DNA of 57,679 bases, taken from assembly GCA_947302435.1 (NCBI GenBank), contig CAMYVQ010000014.1, positions 1-57,679 of the forward strand, given 5' to 3'. Source of the DNA: an uncultured Prevotella sp. Its GTDB lineage: Bacteria > Bacteroidota > Bacteroidia > Bacteroidales > Bacteroidaceae. Positions within the stretch are counted from its first letter, which is position 1. The number at the start of each line of letters is the position of its first letter. The notes beneath the pieces were generated by a model. It worked only from the letters and a program-made list of their open reading frames with translations. It did no database searches and was not told where the DNA came from. Of the stretch, positions 29,231-36,930 are shown piece by piece. Position numbers and translations under genes: made by a program.

Positions 29231-29743
29231 ATGATGATGAAAAGATTATTCAACATAGCAGGTGCGGCTATAGGAGCCGCCCTGCTCTTCGCAGCATGCA
29301 GCTCGAACGATGATGACCCGTGGGAATCAACGCCCCCCGTTACTGAACCTGAAGAGGAAGTCCCGATGACAGGCAGTGATGAGCGACCAGACTGGGATAC
29401 ATATCGTATGGACAGCCACCCATGGTCACAAGAGATGTCGGTCAAGATTGGCATACAGGAAGAGCTGGCAGAATCAGCCTCGACCGACGATATGGCCTGT
29501 GCCATCATCAATGGCGAAATACGGGCATGGGACAATGCCCCACAGCCTTGGGAGAATACGATCATGTTCGACCTCATCATATCGGGCGAAGCCAATAGCG
29601 GCATGGTGACACTGAAATACTACAGTGCCAAGTTGCACCGTATATTCACAGTTGAGAACTGGCTTCCCTTCAATGCGAAGACAACGCCCACCGATGGCGG
29701 AAAGCCCTATATGCCTAAATTTTACATAGCAACAACAAAATGA
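29231..29743 (+). CDS. Lipoprotein of unknown function in the giant-adhesin operon
   Basis: A 170-residue protein with a signal peptide and LFAAC lipobox (Cys about 23), so a membrane-anchored lipoprotein. The mature protein starts with an acidic, Pro-rich linker (SSNDDDPWESTPPVTEPEEE) that could span to the surface, then a compact domain of about 110 residues beginning near DWDTYRMDSHPWSQEM. The pattern resembles small Bacteroidales surface lipoproteins, but I recognise no family. It starts 5 nt after the giant gene and its stop overlaps the next start by 4 nt (ATGA). Translational coupling suggests it is made with its neighbours; a role in anchoring or exporting them is inference only. Three ATGs occur at the start (MMMK), so the exact start is uncertain. 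Confidence 0.75.
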   Translation: MMMKRLFNIAGAAIGAALLFAACSSNDDDPWESTPPVTEPEEEVPMTGSDERPDWDTYRMDSHPWSQEMSVKIGIQEELAESASTDDMACAIINGEIRAWDNAPQPWENTIMFDLIISGEANSGMVTLKYYSAKLHRIFTVENWLPFNAKTTPTDGGKPYMPKFYIATTK

Positions 29744-31221
29744 AGAAGATTGTTTTTCTCGTCCTTAGCTTGATGGCTACAGTCTGTCAGGCTGAGGAAA
29801 TCACCATTACGACCGAGGCCCAGCTCCGTGATTTGGCAAGCAATGTGAAGACCTACGCAGGCGATATCATTAGACTGGCGAACGACATCGTGCTATCGAA
29901 CGGTACAGGAAAGGAGCCTGTCTATTGGACACCCATCGGAACCCCAGAAACACACTTCCAAGGTACGTTCGACGGACAGGGGCACAGCATTACAGGCATC
30001 AAAATTGATTATGATTCTCAAATTGAGTATACGGGGCTGTTTGGCTATATCGGCTCGTCTGGCAAAGTCTGTAATGTCAGAATTAACATGCCCACTGACG
30101 AAGATTATGAAGATGACGAAGATGACACAAACTTCATCATTTTTAGTGCTGGTAAAAACAATCAGTCGTGCTATGTTGGCGGCATTGCCGGCTGGAACGA
30201 AGGCACCATTTCAAAGTGTGTTGTGACCACTCCAGTTTCAGCTATCCATGTGAATGCTGTTGGAGGCGGCATCGCTGGTAGAAACTACGGAATGATTGAA
30301 AACTGCTATGTCATGTCAAACATCTATGCTGCTGGAGGATCTGACATTGTTTTAGGCGGCATCGTTGGCAGCAATAACGGAACGTTGAGAAACTGCTGGA
30401 TAAAAGGAACGGTGGATGGTGCTCCCCAAACCGCTCGCGACTATATTTGCGGCAGCGGATCATATACAGGTTGCTTCTATGCCAACGGCAGTAGTGCAAA
30501 TGTCAGCCTGTCCAATAAGGGCTACAACAGCTCCATATTGTCCTCCTTATTTTCTACCGAGAACGGAGCTATAAACAAAAGCGTACTGCTTGATAGTCGT
30601 ACACTCTATACCGACGATAGCTGGAATACCCTCTGCCTACCCTTCTCCATTGCAGCCAGCAGCGAAGGTCTGTCACCTATCGCCGGGGCCACCGTCATGG
30701 AGATGACCTCGGCAAGCCTGACCACAAATCTGTTAAGCATACACTTTGAACCTGCAACGCAGATTGTGGCAGGCAAGCCCTACTTGATAAAATGGAGTGA
30801 CACGAGCATCGGAGACATAACAAATCCTGTATTCCTCGGCACAACCATTGTAGAAGATCCCGACACTACCGTTACCTACGATGACGGTAAAGTATCGTTT
30901 GTCGGAACATTTTCAGGAGTACAGGTAACGGCTAACGACAAAAGCCTGCGTTTCCTCAGTGCCAACGACTCGCTCTATTATCCCAATCAAAACATGATCC
31001 TTGGCAGCTGCAGAGCCTATTTCAAGTTCAAACAAGCTGTGGAAGCCCGTCAGGTTATACTTTCTTTCGATGACATGGAAAATACTTCCCTGACAACTGC
31101 AAAGCTTGGGCGGAGAGACGACAGTAACGATTGGTTCAACCTGAACGGTCAGCATCTCACAGAAAAGCCCATCACGGGCGGTATCTATCTGCATCACGGA
31201 AAAAAAATCATTGTAAAGTAA
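29740..31221 (+). CDS. GLUG-motif surface protein with T9SS-like C-terminal tail
   Basis: A 493-residue secreted protein with a signal peptide (MKKIVFLVLSLMATVCQA). Residues about 20-250 form a GLUG/beta-helix block like those of the 3,866-residue neighbour: TEAQLRDLA, FQGTFDGQGHSITGI, GLFGYIG, VGGIAGWNEGTI and GGIVGSNNGTLRNC. An acidic insert (DEDYEDDEDD) sits between rungs. Residues about 285-450 are a beta-rich domain (SWNTLCLPFSIAASSE, KPYLIKW) common before Bacteroidales sorting tails. The end (NDWFNLNGQHL...GGIYLHHGKKIIVK) is T9SS type A-like. It overlaps the lipoprotein gene by 4 nt. It probably acts on the cell surface with the giant protein, perhaps as an adhesin; no enzyme motif was seen. 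Confidence 0.82.
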   Translation: MKKIVFLVLSLMATVCQAEEITITTEAQLRDLASNVKTYAGDIIRLANDIVLSNGTGKEPVYWTPIGTPETHFQGTFDGQGHSITGIKIDYDSQIEYTGLFGYIGSSGKVCNVRINMPTDEDYEDDEDDTNFIIFSAGKNNQSCYVGGIAGWNEGTISKCVVTTPVSAIHVNAVGGGIAGRNYGMIENCYVMSNIYAAGGSDIVLGGIVGSNNGTLRNCWIKGTVDGAPQTARDYICGSGSYTGCFYANGSSANVSLSNKGYNSSILSSLFSTENGAINKSVLLDSRTLYTDDSWNTLCLPFSIAASSEGLSPIAGATVMEMTSASLTTNLLSIHFEPATQIVAGKPYLIKWSDTSIGDITNPVFLGTTIVEDPDTTVTYDDGKVSFVGTFSGVQVTANDKSLRFLSANDSLYYPNQNMILGSCRAYFKFKQAVEARQVILSFDDMENTSLTTAKLGRRDDSNDWFNLNGQHLTEKPITGGIYLHHGKKIIVK

Positions 31222-31229
31222 CGACAAAC

Positions 31230-31391
31230 ATGAAAAAGAAAAAATACAATTCCCCTACATCGAACATCATAGAGGTTCAGAGTCAACTGCTGATTGACAT
31301 CTCCAACAATGTAAACCTTCGTGACGGAGGAGGCGGAGGCGGCGAAAACCGTTCACGCGAAACAGGCTTCTGGGACGACGACGAGTCATAA
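31230..31391 (+). CDS. 53-residue Gly-rich, acidic-tailed peptide
   Basis: A short gene 8 nt after the GLUG protein stop. The product has a basic start (MKKKKY), a central hydrophobic/Gln segment (SNIIEVQSQLLIDIS), a run of six Gly (LRDGGGGGGENR) and an acidic aromatic end (GFWDDDES). It has no signal peptide or membrane segment. Prevotella surface-protein operons often end with such small peptides (my recollection, not checked), with a similar 'P...IE.....LL..S' front and acidic tail. The leader-plus-Gly-rich-core layout also resembles ribosomally made, modified peptides, but no modification enzyme is encoded nearby. Function unknown. The tight spacing supports real translation. Confidence 0.7.
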   Translation: MKKKKYNSPTSNIIEVQSQLLIDISNNVNLRDGGGGGGENRSRETGFWDDDES

Positions 31392-31414
31392 AAACAGAAA
31401 AAAGTAGACAAATG

Positions 31415-31446
31415 CTTGTGCAATTCGGAGAAAAGCACTAAATTTG
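31415..31446 (+). promoter_or_regulatory. Promoter of frr
   Basis: CTTG (31415-31418) and TAAATTTG (31439-31446) are 20 nt apart, close to the Bacteroidota consensus. The leader before the ATG at 31474 is about 20 nt. Confidence 0.6.
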
Positions 31447-31473
31447 TAGTCAGAATCTTAAACAAACACTATT

Positions 31474-32034
31474 ATGATAGACGTAAAAGAGACACTGAAG
31501 AAAGCCGAAGAGAGAATGGAGATGGCCGCCATGTATCTCGAAGAGGAACTGAACCGCGTGCGTGCCGGACGTGCCAACGTGGCCATTCTCGACGGCGTGC
31601 GAGTAATGTCGTATGGTAGCCGTGTGCCACTGAACCAAGTAGCCAACGTGAACTGTCCCGATGCCCGTACCATCGCCATCAAGCCCTGGGACCGCAAGCA
31701 GATCAAGGACATTGAGAAAGCCATCATGGACAGCGACGTAGGCATTACGCCTGAGAACAACGGCGAGGTCATCCGTCTCGTGATTCCCCAGCCTACGGAG
31801 GAGCGCCGCCGCGACTTGGTGAAGCAGTGCAACAAAATCACCGAGAAGACCAAGGTGGAAGTGCGCAACGTGCGTGCCGACATCAAGGAGAAACTGAAGA
31901 AAGCCATCAAGGACGGTCTGTCGGAGGACAATGAGAAGGATGCAGAGGATGAACTGCAGAAGACCCACGACAAGTACATCAAGAAGCTGGATGCCCTGAT
32001 GGAGGCCAAGAACAAGGAAATCATGACGGTGTAA
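31474..32034 (+). CDS. frr: Ribosome recycling factor
   Basis: A 186-residue cytoplasmic protein that, with EF-G, splits the post-termination ribosome. Length and sequence fit RRF throughout: helical start with the conserved RVRAGRAN, the beta domain with GSRVPLNQVANVN, IKPWDRKQIKDIEKAI, and the C-terminal helices with RRRDLVKQ, VRNVRADIKEKLKK and LQKTHDKYIKKLD. It has its own promoter (31415-31446) and is followed 47 nt later by rsgA, another ribosome-related gene, with AT-rich repeats between them. Confidence 0.97.
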   Translation: MIDVKETLKKAEERMEMAAMYLEEELNRVRAGRANVAILDGVRVMSYGSRVPLNQVANVNCPDARTIAIKPWDRKQIKDIEKAIMDSDVGITPENNGEVIRLVIPQPTEERRRDLVKQCNKITEKTKVEVRNVRADIKEKLKKAIKDGLSEDNEKDAEDELQKTHDKYIKKLDALMEAKNKEIMTV

Positions 32035-32035
32035 T

Positions 32036-32080
32036 GAATAATGCATAATTCATAGTGCATAATTCATAATGCATAATAAT
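32036..32080. repeat. AT-rich 'TGCATAATTCATA' repeat cluster
   Basis: The frr-rsgA gap is almost wholly built of ATGCATAATTCAT-like units. A similar cluster (AATTATGAATTATGCATTA) is upstream of the antitoxin gene at 43660-43705. Such units can pair with one another. Confidence 0.7.
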
Positions 32081-32081
32081 T

Positions 32082-33059
32082 GTGAAAGGACTCGTCATTA
32101 AGAATACTGGAAGCTGGTACACCGTTCGCACGGACGATGGCCAGCTTCTTGATTGTAAGATAAAAGGCAACTTCCGTCTGAAAGGCATCCGTAGCACAAA
32201 CCCCGTGGCCGTGGGCGACAGGGTTGTAGTAGAGGAGAGAGGAAAGAGGAGAGAGGAGAGAGGAGAGATGAGAGAGGAATATTCTTTCATCACTGAGATT
32301 GAAGACCGCCGCAACTATATCATCCGCAAGTCTCAGAACCTGTCAAAACAGAGCCACATCTTGGCCGCCAATGTCGATCAGGCATTCCTGATTGTGACCA
32401 TCACCCGTCCACAGACTTCCACAACCTTTATCGACCGTTTTTTGGCTTCTGCCGAGGCCTACCGCGTTCCCGTGTACCTTATTTTTAACAAGACTGACCT
32501 GCTCGACGACGATGAACGCCGCTATCAGGAGATGATGGTAAACCTCTATGAAACCGTGGGCTATGAATGCCGGCAGATTTCGGCATCTACGGGTGAAGGT
32601 GTGGAAGAGTTGCGCCCACTGCTACAGGGAAAAATCACGCTGTTAAGCGGCAACAGCGGCGTGGGCAAGTCAACCCTCATCAACCGTTTAGTGCCAGGAG
32701 CCAACCTGCGCACGGCGGAAATCAGCGATGCCCATCAAACGGGCATGCACACCACGACATTCAGCGAGATGATCAGCCTCCCCTCAGTTGGAGAAGGATG
32801 GGAAGGGGCGATCATCGACACTCCGGGCATCAAGGGCTTTGGCACTTTCGACATGGAACCCGAGGAGCTGACAAGCTATTTCAAGGAGATTTTCCATTTC
32901 TCCAAGGACTGCCGTTTCTCCAACTGCACCCATACCCACGAGCCGGGATGTGCTGTCTTGAAAGCCCTCGAAGACCACTATATCGCCGCAAGCCGCTACC
33001 AGTCGTACCTTTCCATGTTGGACGACAAAGAGGATGGCAAATACAGAGAAAGCCAATAA
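32082..33059 (+). CDS. rsgA: Ribosome small-subunit-dependent GTPase A
   Basis: A 325-residue circularly permuted GTPase that checks maturation of the 30S subunit. GTG start. Seen: N-terminal OB fold (about 1-75), NKTDLL G4 motif, [10 protein letters not shown]-loop near 190-198, DTPG G3 motif, and the C-terminal zinc motif CX4CXHX5C (Cys277, Cys282, His284, Cys290). Two unusual inserts are visible. Residues 51-66 ([16 protein letters not shown]) come from a GGAGAGA microsatellite at 32232-32279 in an OB-fold loop. Residues in [17 protein letters not shown] come from a GC-rich interspersed repeat at 32778-32808 just before the G3 motif. Both keep the frame and leave core motifs intact, so the protein is probably functional. 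Confidence 0.96.
   Translation: MKGLVIKNTGSWYTVRTDDGQLLDCKIKGNFRLKGIRSTNPVAVGDRVVVEERGKRREERGEMREEYSFITEIEDRRNYIIRKSQNLSKQSHILAANVDQAFLIVTITRPQTSTTFIDRFLASAEAYRVPVYLIFNKTDLLDDDERRYQEMMVNLYETVGYECRQISASTGEGVEELRPLLQGKITLLSGNSGVGKSTLINRLVPGANLRTAEISDAHQTGMHTTTFSEMISLPSVGEGWEGAIIDTPGIKGFGTFDMEPEELTSYFKEIFHFSKDCRFSNCTHTHEPGCAVLKALEDHYIAASRYQSYLSMLDDKEDGKYRESQ
32232..32279 (+). repeat. GGAGAGA microsatellite inside rsgA
   Basis: A purine-only run with repeats of GAGGAGAGAGGA encodes the charged loop of residues 51-66 of RsgA. As a short tandem repeat inside a gene it could be a slippage hot spot. Confidence 0.8.
32778..32808 (+). repeat. GC-rich interspersed repeat inside rsgA
   Basis: CTCCCCTCAGTTGGAGAAGG and the following TGGGAAGGGG form a degenerate pyrimidine/purine palindrome, encoding [10 protein letters not shown]. 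It is the same family as the copies in ispD, GH3 and SusD and near susC. Confidence 0.65.
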
Positions 33060-33127
33060 GATGCCTCAAATTGGCCTGATAAAACATTTTTTTACATGCA
33101 ATATTTTATTGTTTGAGGTTTTTTGAG

Positions 33128-33135
33128 TATTTTTG
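33128..33135 (+). promoter_or_regulatory. -7 box (TATTTTTG) directly before nnr
   Basis: TATTTTTG fits TAnnTTTG. The expected start (about 33142) is only about 2 nt from the ATG at 33144, so the message would be nearly leaderless. A frame open from 33123 runs through this box, which argues for the later ATG. Confidence 0.5.
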
Positions 33136-33143
33136 TCGCCGTT

Positions 33144-34655
33144 ATGAAAATTTTCACGAGCGCTCAAATACACGAATTAGACAACTTCACCATAGAACAC
33201 GAGCCCATCAAGTCGATTGACCTGATGGAGCGTGCAGCCCGTCTCTTGACCAGAGCCATCACCGAGAGGTGGTCGTCTGACACGCCCATCGTCGTCTTTG
33301 CCGGTCCCGGCAACAATGGCGGCGACGCACTTGCCGTGGCTCGCATGCTGATTGAGAAAGGCTATCAGACGGATACTTTCCTCTTCAACATCACGGGACA
33401 TCTCTCAGCAGACTGCGCTGAGAACAAGCGCCGTCTCTGCGACAAGAAAGGCCGGCCATTGCTGACCGAAGTGACGCAGGAATTCGACCCGCCACGCTTG
33501 GAAGAAGGCATGCTGGTGGTCGACGGTCTCTTCGGTTCGGGCCTCAACAAGCCCCTTGCCGGCGGTTTTGCCTCGTTGGTGAAGTATATCAACGCCTCGA
33601 AAGCCGAAGTGGTGAGCATCGATGTCCCGTCGGGACTCATGACCGAGGACAATACCTACAATGTCAGCACCAACATCATCCGGGCCACACAGACCCTCAC
33701 GTTAGGACAACTGAAACTCTCCTTCCTTTTTGCAGAGAACCAGGTCTACTGCGGACAGATACGCATCCTTGACATCAACCTGAGCAGGGAAGGCATTGAA
33801 AAGATTGACGCCCACTACACGCTGACGGAGGAAAAAGAGATACGCGCCATGCTGAAGCCACGCGACAGCTTTGCCCACAAAGGACAGATGGGCCATGCCC
33901 TCGTCATTGCCGGCAGCTACGGCATGGCCGGAGCCGCCATTCTGGCCACCAAGGCCTGTCTGCGTGCAGGTGCCGGCAAGGTGACCGTACATGTCCCCAA
34001 ACGCAATGTTCCCATCATTCAGACATCCGTTCCTGAAGCCGTCGTGCATATTGACCGTGAAGAAACCATCTTCAGCGAAGGCGTAGCCACCGAAGACTTT
34101 CAAGCTGTGGGCATCGGTCCCGGACTGGGCACCAGCGAACAGACAGCCATCACACTGATTGCACAACTGCGCCGCACACAGTGTCCACTCGTCATCGATG
34201 CCGACGCGCTGAACATCCTGGCCAACCGTCGCGCATGGATGCAACAACTGCCCAAGGGTGTCATCATGACTCCCCACCCCAAAGAACTGGACCGCATGGA
34301 AGGCAAGTGCATCGATACCTACGAACGGCTGAGCAAGGCCCGCGACCTGGCCGAGCGACTGCAAGGCTACGTCATCCTCAAAGGCCACCATACCGCCATC
34401 TGCATGCCCGACGGACATATCGTGTTCAACAGCACTGGCAATGCCGGCATGGCCACCGCAGGCAGCGGCGACGTGCTGACAGGCATCATCACCGGACTCT
34501 TGGCACGGGGCTACGAACGGGCACAGGCCTGCATCCTCGGCGTCTATCTCCACGGACTGGCAGGCGATATAGCCGTCCGCGAACTCGGAGAAGAGAGCCT
34601 TATCGCCAGCGATCTCATACAGTATCTACCCAAGGCTTTTCTGAAAGTGAAATAA
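33144..34655 (+). CDS. nnr: Bifunctional NAD(P)HX epimerase/dehydratase
   Basis: A 503-residue fusion enzyme that repairs hydrated NAD(P)H: the N-terminal half epimerises R- and S-NAD(P)HX and the C-terminal half dehydrates S-NAD(P)HX using ADP. Seen: YjeF_N domain (about 1-210) with GPGNNGGDALAVAR (54-67) and SIDVPSG. The YjeF_C/ribokinase-like domain (about 230-500) has GHALVIAGSYGMAGAA, GPGLG, VIDADALN, TPHPKEL, KGHHT and the nucleotide-binding NAGMATAGSGDVLTGI near 433. Both active-site sets look complete. The start at 33144 is chosen over 33123 because of the promoter. A DUF4831 gene follows 52 nt later without its own clear promoter. Confidence 0.95.
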   Translation: MKIFTSAQIHELDNFTIEHEPIKSIDLMERAARLLTRAITERWSSDTPIVVFAGPGNNGGDALAVARMLIEKGYQTDTFLFNITGHLSADCAENKRRLCDKKGRPLLTEVTQEFDPPRLEEGMLVVDGLFGSGLNKPLAGGFASLVKYINASKAEVVSIDVPSGLMTEDNTYNVSTNIIRATQTLTLGQLKLSFLFAENQVYCGQIRILDINLSREGIEKIDAHYTLTEEKEIRAMLKPRDSFAHKGQMGHALVIAGSYGMAGAAILATKACLRAGAGKVTVHVPKRNVPIIQTSVPEAVVHIDREETIFSEGVATEDFQAVGIGPGLGTSEQTAITLIAQLRRTQCPLVIDADALNILANRRAWMQQLPKGVIMTPHPKELDRMEGKCIDTYERLSKARDLAERLQGYVILKGHHTAICMPDGHIVFNSTGNAGMATAGSGDVLTGIITGLLARGYERAQACILGVYLHGLAGDIAVRELGEESLIASDLIQYLPKAFLKVK

Positions 34656-34707
34656 CGAAAGTGAAAAGCAGGTTCCGCTAACAGAATAAAAACAAAAAAA
34701 TCACGTC

Positions 34708-35784
34708 ATGAAACGTTTTGCCCTCATTCTATCATTCATCGGCATCCTTTTTTCAACCGCATCGGCACAGACCGAGCTGACCAACTACCGACCGGGAATC
34801 ACGGCGGAAGGAGCCATCTATTATCTTCCCAAGACCAATATCCGTATCAGCGTGCTTGTAGAGAAATGCACCTACAAGCCCGGTGATTTCAGCAAATATG
34901 CCATGCGCTTCCTACGACTGAACAATGTCAGCATGGAGCCAAGCACGACCTACCGTATCGTCAGCATCAGCCAGATACCAGTGGCCGTAGCTGACACCAC
35001 GAAGGGCTTTGCCGTGAAGTTCAACCCCAAGACCGTGGCTGCCAACGTAACGCTGAGTGAGGACGGACGACTGCTGGGCATCAACGCAGACGTACAGAAG
35101 CAAACGGAACCGCAATTATTCTCTCCGGCACCCAAGACACAGCTGCTGAATCCCTACAGTTTCATGAGCGAAGAGATTCTGGCCGCCGGCAGCACGGCAA
35201 AGATGGCAGAACTGACAGCCCGTGAGATTTACGACCTGCGCGAGAACCGCAACCTGATCATTAAGGGCCAGGCCGACTTCATGCCCAGCGATGGTTCCCA
35301 AATGAGACTGATGCTGAGTCAGTTGGAGGCACAGGACAAGGCACTCACCAGCCTCTTCGCCGGTATCACTGAGCGCGACACAACCGAAACCATCCTCATG
35401 GTCAATCCCGAAGGTTCCATACAGCATCAAGTGCTCTTCCGCCTGTCAAGAATATTGGGACTGGTCGATGCCGACGATCTGTCGGGTGAGCCTTTCTATA
35501 TCGACGTGGAGAACCTGAACACCGTACCCCTACCCGACGAGGATGAAAAGGCCAAGAAGAAAAAGCAGCCCGAAAACGGCATCTACGTCAATGTGGCCGG
35601 TCGCATGCGCAGCACCATCTCTCAGAGCAACAAGCCAATATCTTCTTTGGAGATGCCCGCCCCACAGTTCGGAAACGTGGAACTGCTGAGTGCCGAACTC
35701 TTCAACAAGCACTACACAACACACCTCTGGCTGAACCAGCTCACAGGTTCCGTAGAACGCTTGGAGGCCGAACAGCCGAAATAA
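34708..35784 (+). CDS. DUF4831 family protein
   Basis: A 358-residue exported protein with a signal peptide (hydrophobic about 4-18, ASAQ cleavage). The body fits DUF4831, a Bacteroidales family of unknown function: TNYRPGITAEGAIYYLPKT near the mature N-terminus, FSKYAMRFLRLNN, and later AREIYDLRENRNLIIKGQAD. It has an acidic/lysine linker (DEDEKAKKKKQPENGIY). It has no lipobox or membrane segment, so it is probably periplasmic or outer-membrane associated. It follows nnr and is convergent, with a 4-nt gap, to the PorT-like gene. No terminator separates the two. Confidence 0.8.
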   Translation: MKRFALILSFIGILFSTASAQTELTNYRPGITAEGAIYYLPKTNIRISVLVEKCTYKPGDFSKYAMRFLRLNNVSMEPSTTYRIVSISQIPVAVADTTKGFAVKFNPKTVAANVTLSEDGRLLGINADVQKQTEPQLFSPAPKTQLLNPYSFMSEEILAAGSTAKMAELTAREIYDLRENRNLIIKGQADFMPSDGSQMRLMLSQLEAQDKALTSLFAGITERDTTETILMVNPEGSIQHQVLFRLSRILGLVDADDLSGEPFYIDVENLNTVPLPDEDEKAKKKKQPENGIYVNVAGRMRSTISQSNKPISSLEMPAPQFGNVELLSAELFNKHYTTHLWLNQLTGSVERLEAEQPK

Positions 35785-35788
35785 GACA

Positions 35789-36535
35789 TCACTCGAAGTA
35801 AAGGGTCAGCACAATCATTTTGGTCTTAGCCGACGAGACACTTTGTGTAAAGGCACGCTTGCTGACATCAGTCAGTTCGTTGGCGTGCGACTTGTCGAAC
35901 ACGTTACCCAGTCCATAGCAGAACTTCAGCTCTGGAATCAGTTTGAAGAAAGGAAGGTAGAAATCGCAGCCTAATCCTACTTCAAGCATCAAGTCGTAGC
36001 GTTTCAGCTGAACATAATCCTGGTCTTTGCCAGCCAGATTGACCATCGGGTTGATGCCAGCCATGATGTATGGCCGGTAGTTGTTGAAACGCTCGGCTGA
36101 GAATTTCAGATCGACAGGTACCGAAAGATAGGTGTTTTTCAAATCCTGTGTCGTCTCCACAGGCTTTCCCGATTCCGTAAGGTCGAGCAGATTACGGAAG
36201 ACAAGATGCTTCGAACCAAAATGCATAGAAGGTGCTATTCGAAGCGAGAAATGCTGATGCAAGCGGAAGTCAGCCAGCACGCCTACACTGAAACCCGGAT
36301 TCCACATATCTTCATCACAAAGAATCTGTGCCGGCATCTCCGTGCCGTCGGGTAGGACAAGCGTTTGCGGCCCCACATTCACGAACTCCACGTCCTGCAT
36401 GTTCAGGCCGAGAGACAAGCCGAAATGCAGGGGGCGCAGGTCTATATAGGGCCTGTTCTGCACCTTGCGCTCCTGTGCAAAGGCTGCCGCCACTGCCCAT
36501 GCCGCAAACAATATGAGGAATACACTTCGTCGCAT
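35789..36535 (-). CDS. porT: PorT-like outer-membrane beta-barrel protein
   Basis: A 248-residue barrel with a signal peptide (MRRSVFLILFAAWAVAAAFAQ). Alternating beta strands end in an aromatic C-terminus (MIVLTLYFE). The pattern near the start (RPYIDLRPLHFGLSLGLNMQD) and the length (about 245) fit PorT, a component needed for type IX secretion in Porphyromonas. The T9SS-like tails on several proteins in this window agree with an active T9SS. General PorT-family outer-membrane proteins of other function share this fold, so the specific name is less certain than the class. It is divergent from the ferredoxin gene. No TAnnTTTG box was found upstream. Confidence 0.75.
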   Translation of the reverse strand: MRRSVFLILFAAWAVAAAFAQERKVQNRPYIDLRPLHFGLSLGLNMQDVEFVNVGPQTLVLPDGTEMPAQILCDEDMWNPGFSVGVLADFRLHQHFSLRIAPSMHFGSKHLVFRNLLDLTESGKPVETTQDLKNTYLSVPVDLKFSAERFNNYRPYIMAGINPMVNLAGKDQDYVQLKRYDLMLEVGLGCDFYLPFFKLIPELKFCYGLGNVFDKSHANELTDVSKRAFTQSVSSAKTKMIVLTLYFE

Positions 36536-36617
36536 CTACAATTTATATAACGGAGAAAGCACCACATATATTATACCCTGATTTATTTCGACGTTGTATA
36601 AATTAATAAAAAATATA

Positions 36618-36657
36618 CCGAATAATTATTACCATTCGGAAAAAGTTAGTATCTTTG
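36618..36657 (+). promoter_or_regulatory. Ferredoxin -7 box with upstream dyad
   Basis: TATCTTTG (36650-36657) is the -7 box; the ATG is at 36703. CCGAAT (36618-36623) and ATTCGG (36634-36639) form a 10-nt-spaced dyad where the -33 contact would fall, a possible operator shared with the divergent porT-like gene. Confidence 0.55.
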
Positions 36658-36702
36658 CATCATTAAAATTGAGTATTAACTAATCAAATTAATTATTAAA
36701 TT

Positions 36703-36870
36703 ATGGCATACGTAATTGGTGATGACTGCATTGCATGTGGAACATGCGCAGGTGAGTGCCCCGTAGAGGCAATTTCTGAAGGTGAAAAGTACGTGATTGA
36801 CGCAGATCTCTGCACTGAGTGCGGAACATGCGCAAGCGTTTGTCCCTCTGAGGCCATCAGCTTAGGCTAA
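36703..36870 (+). CDS. 2[4Fe-4S] ferredoxin
   Basis: A 55-residue electron carrier of the clostridial type. Two CxxCxxCxxxCP-type motifs are visible: CIACGTCAGECP (about residues 9-20) and CTECGTCASVCP (about 37-48), giving eight cysteine ligands for two clusters. Length is typical. Such ferredoxins serve pyruvate:ferredoxin oxidoreductase and similar anaerobic enzymes in the cytoplasm. It is monocistronic, with its own promoter (-7 at 36650) and a strong terminator (36900-36930). Confidence 0.96.
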   Translation: MAYVIGDDCIACGTCAGECPVEAISEGEKYVIDADLCTECGTCASVCPSEAISLG

Positions 36871-36899
36871 TCTCCACATTAGCTTCATAAACCAAATTC

Positions 36900-36930
36900 G
36901 GAGAGCCGTCGTAGGACGGCTCTCCTTTTT
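36900..36930. terminator. Strong intrinsic terminator shared by ferredoxin and GH3 genes
   Basis: GGAGAGCCGTC (36900-36910) and GACGGCTCTCC (36915-36925) form an 11-bp stem with a 4-nt loop, followed by TTTTT for the ferredoxin transcript. The GH3 stop codon (minus strand) abuts it. Confidence 0.9.

Noticed and set aside
31230..31391. Confirmed RiPP precursor
   Set aside because: No modifying enzyme, peptidase or exporter is encoded nearby. The layout alone is not enough.
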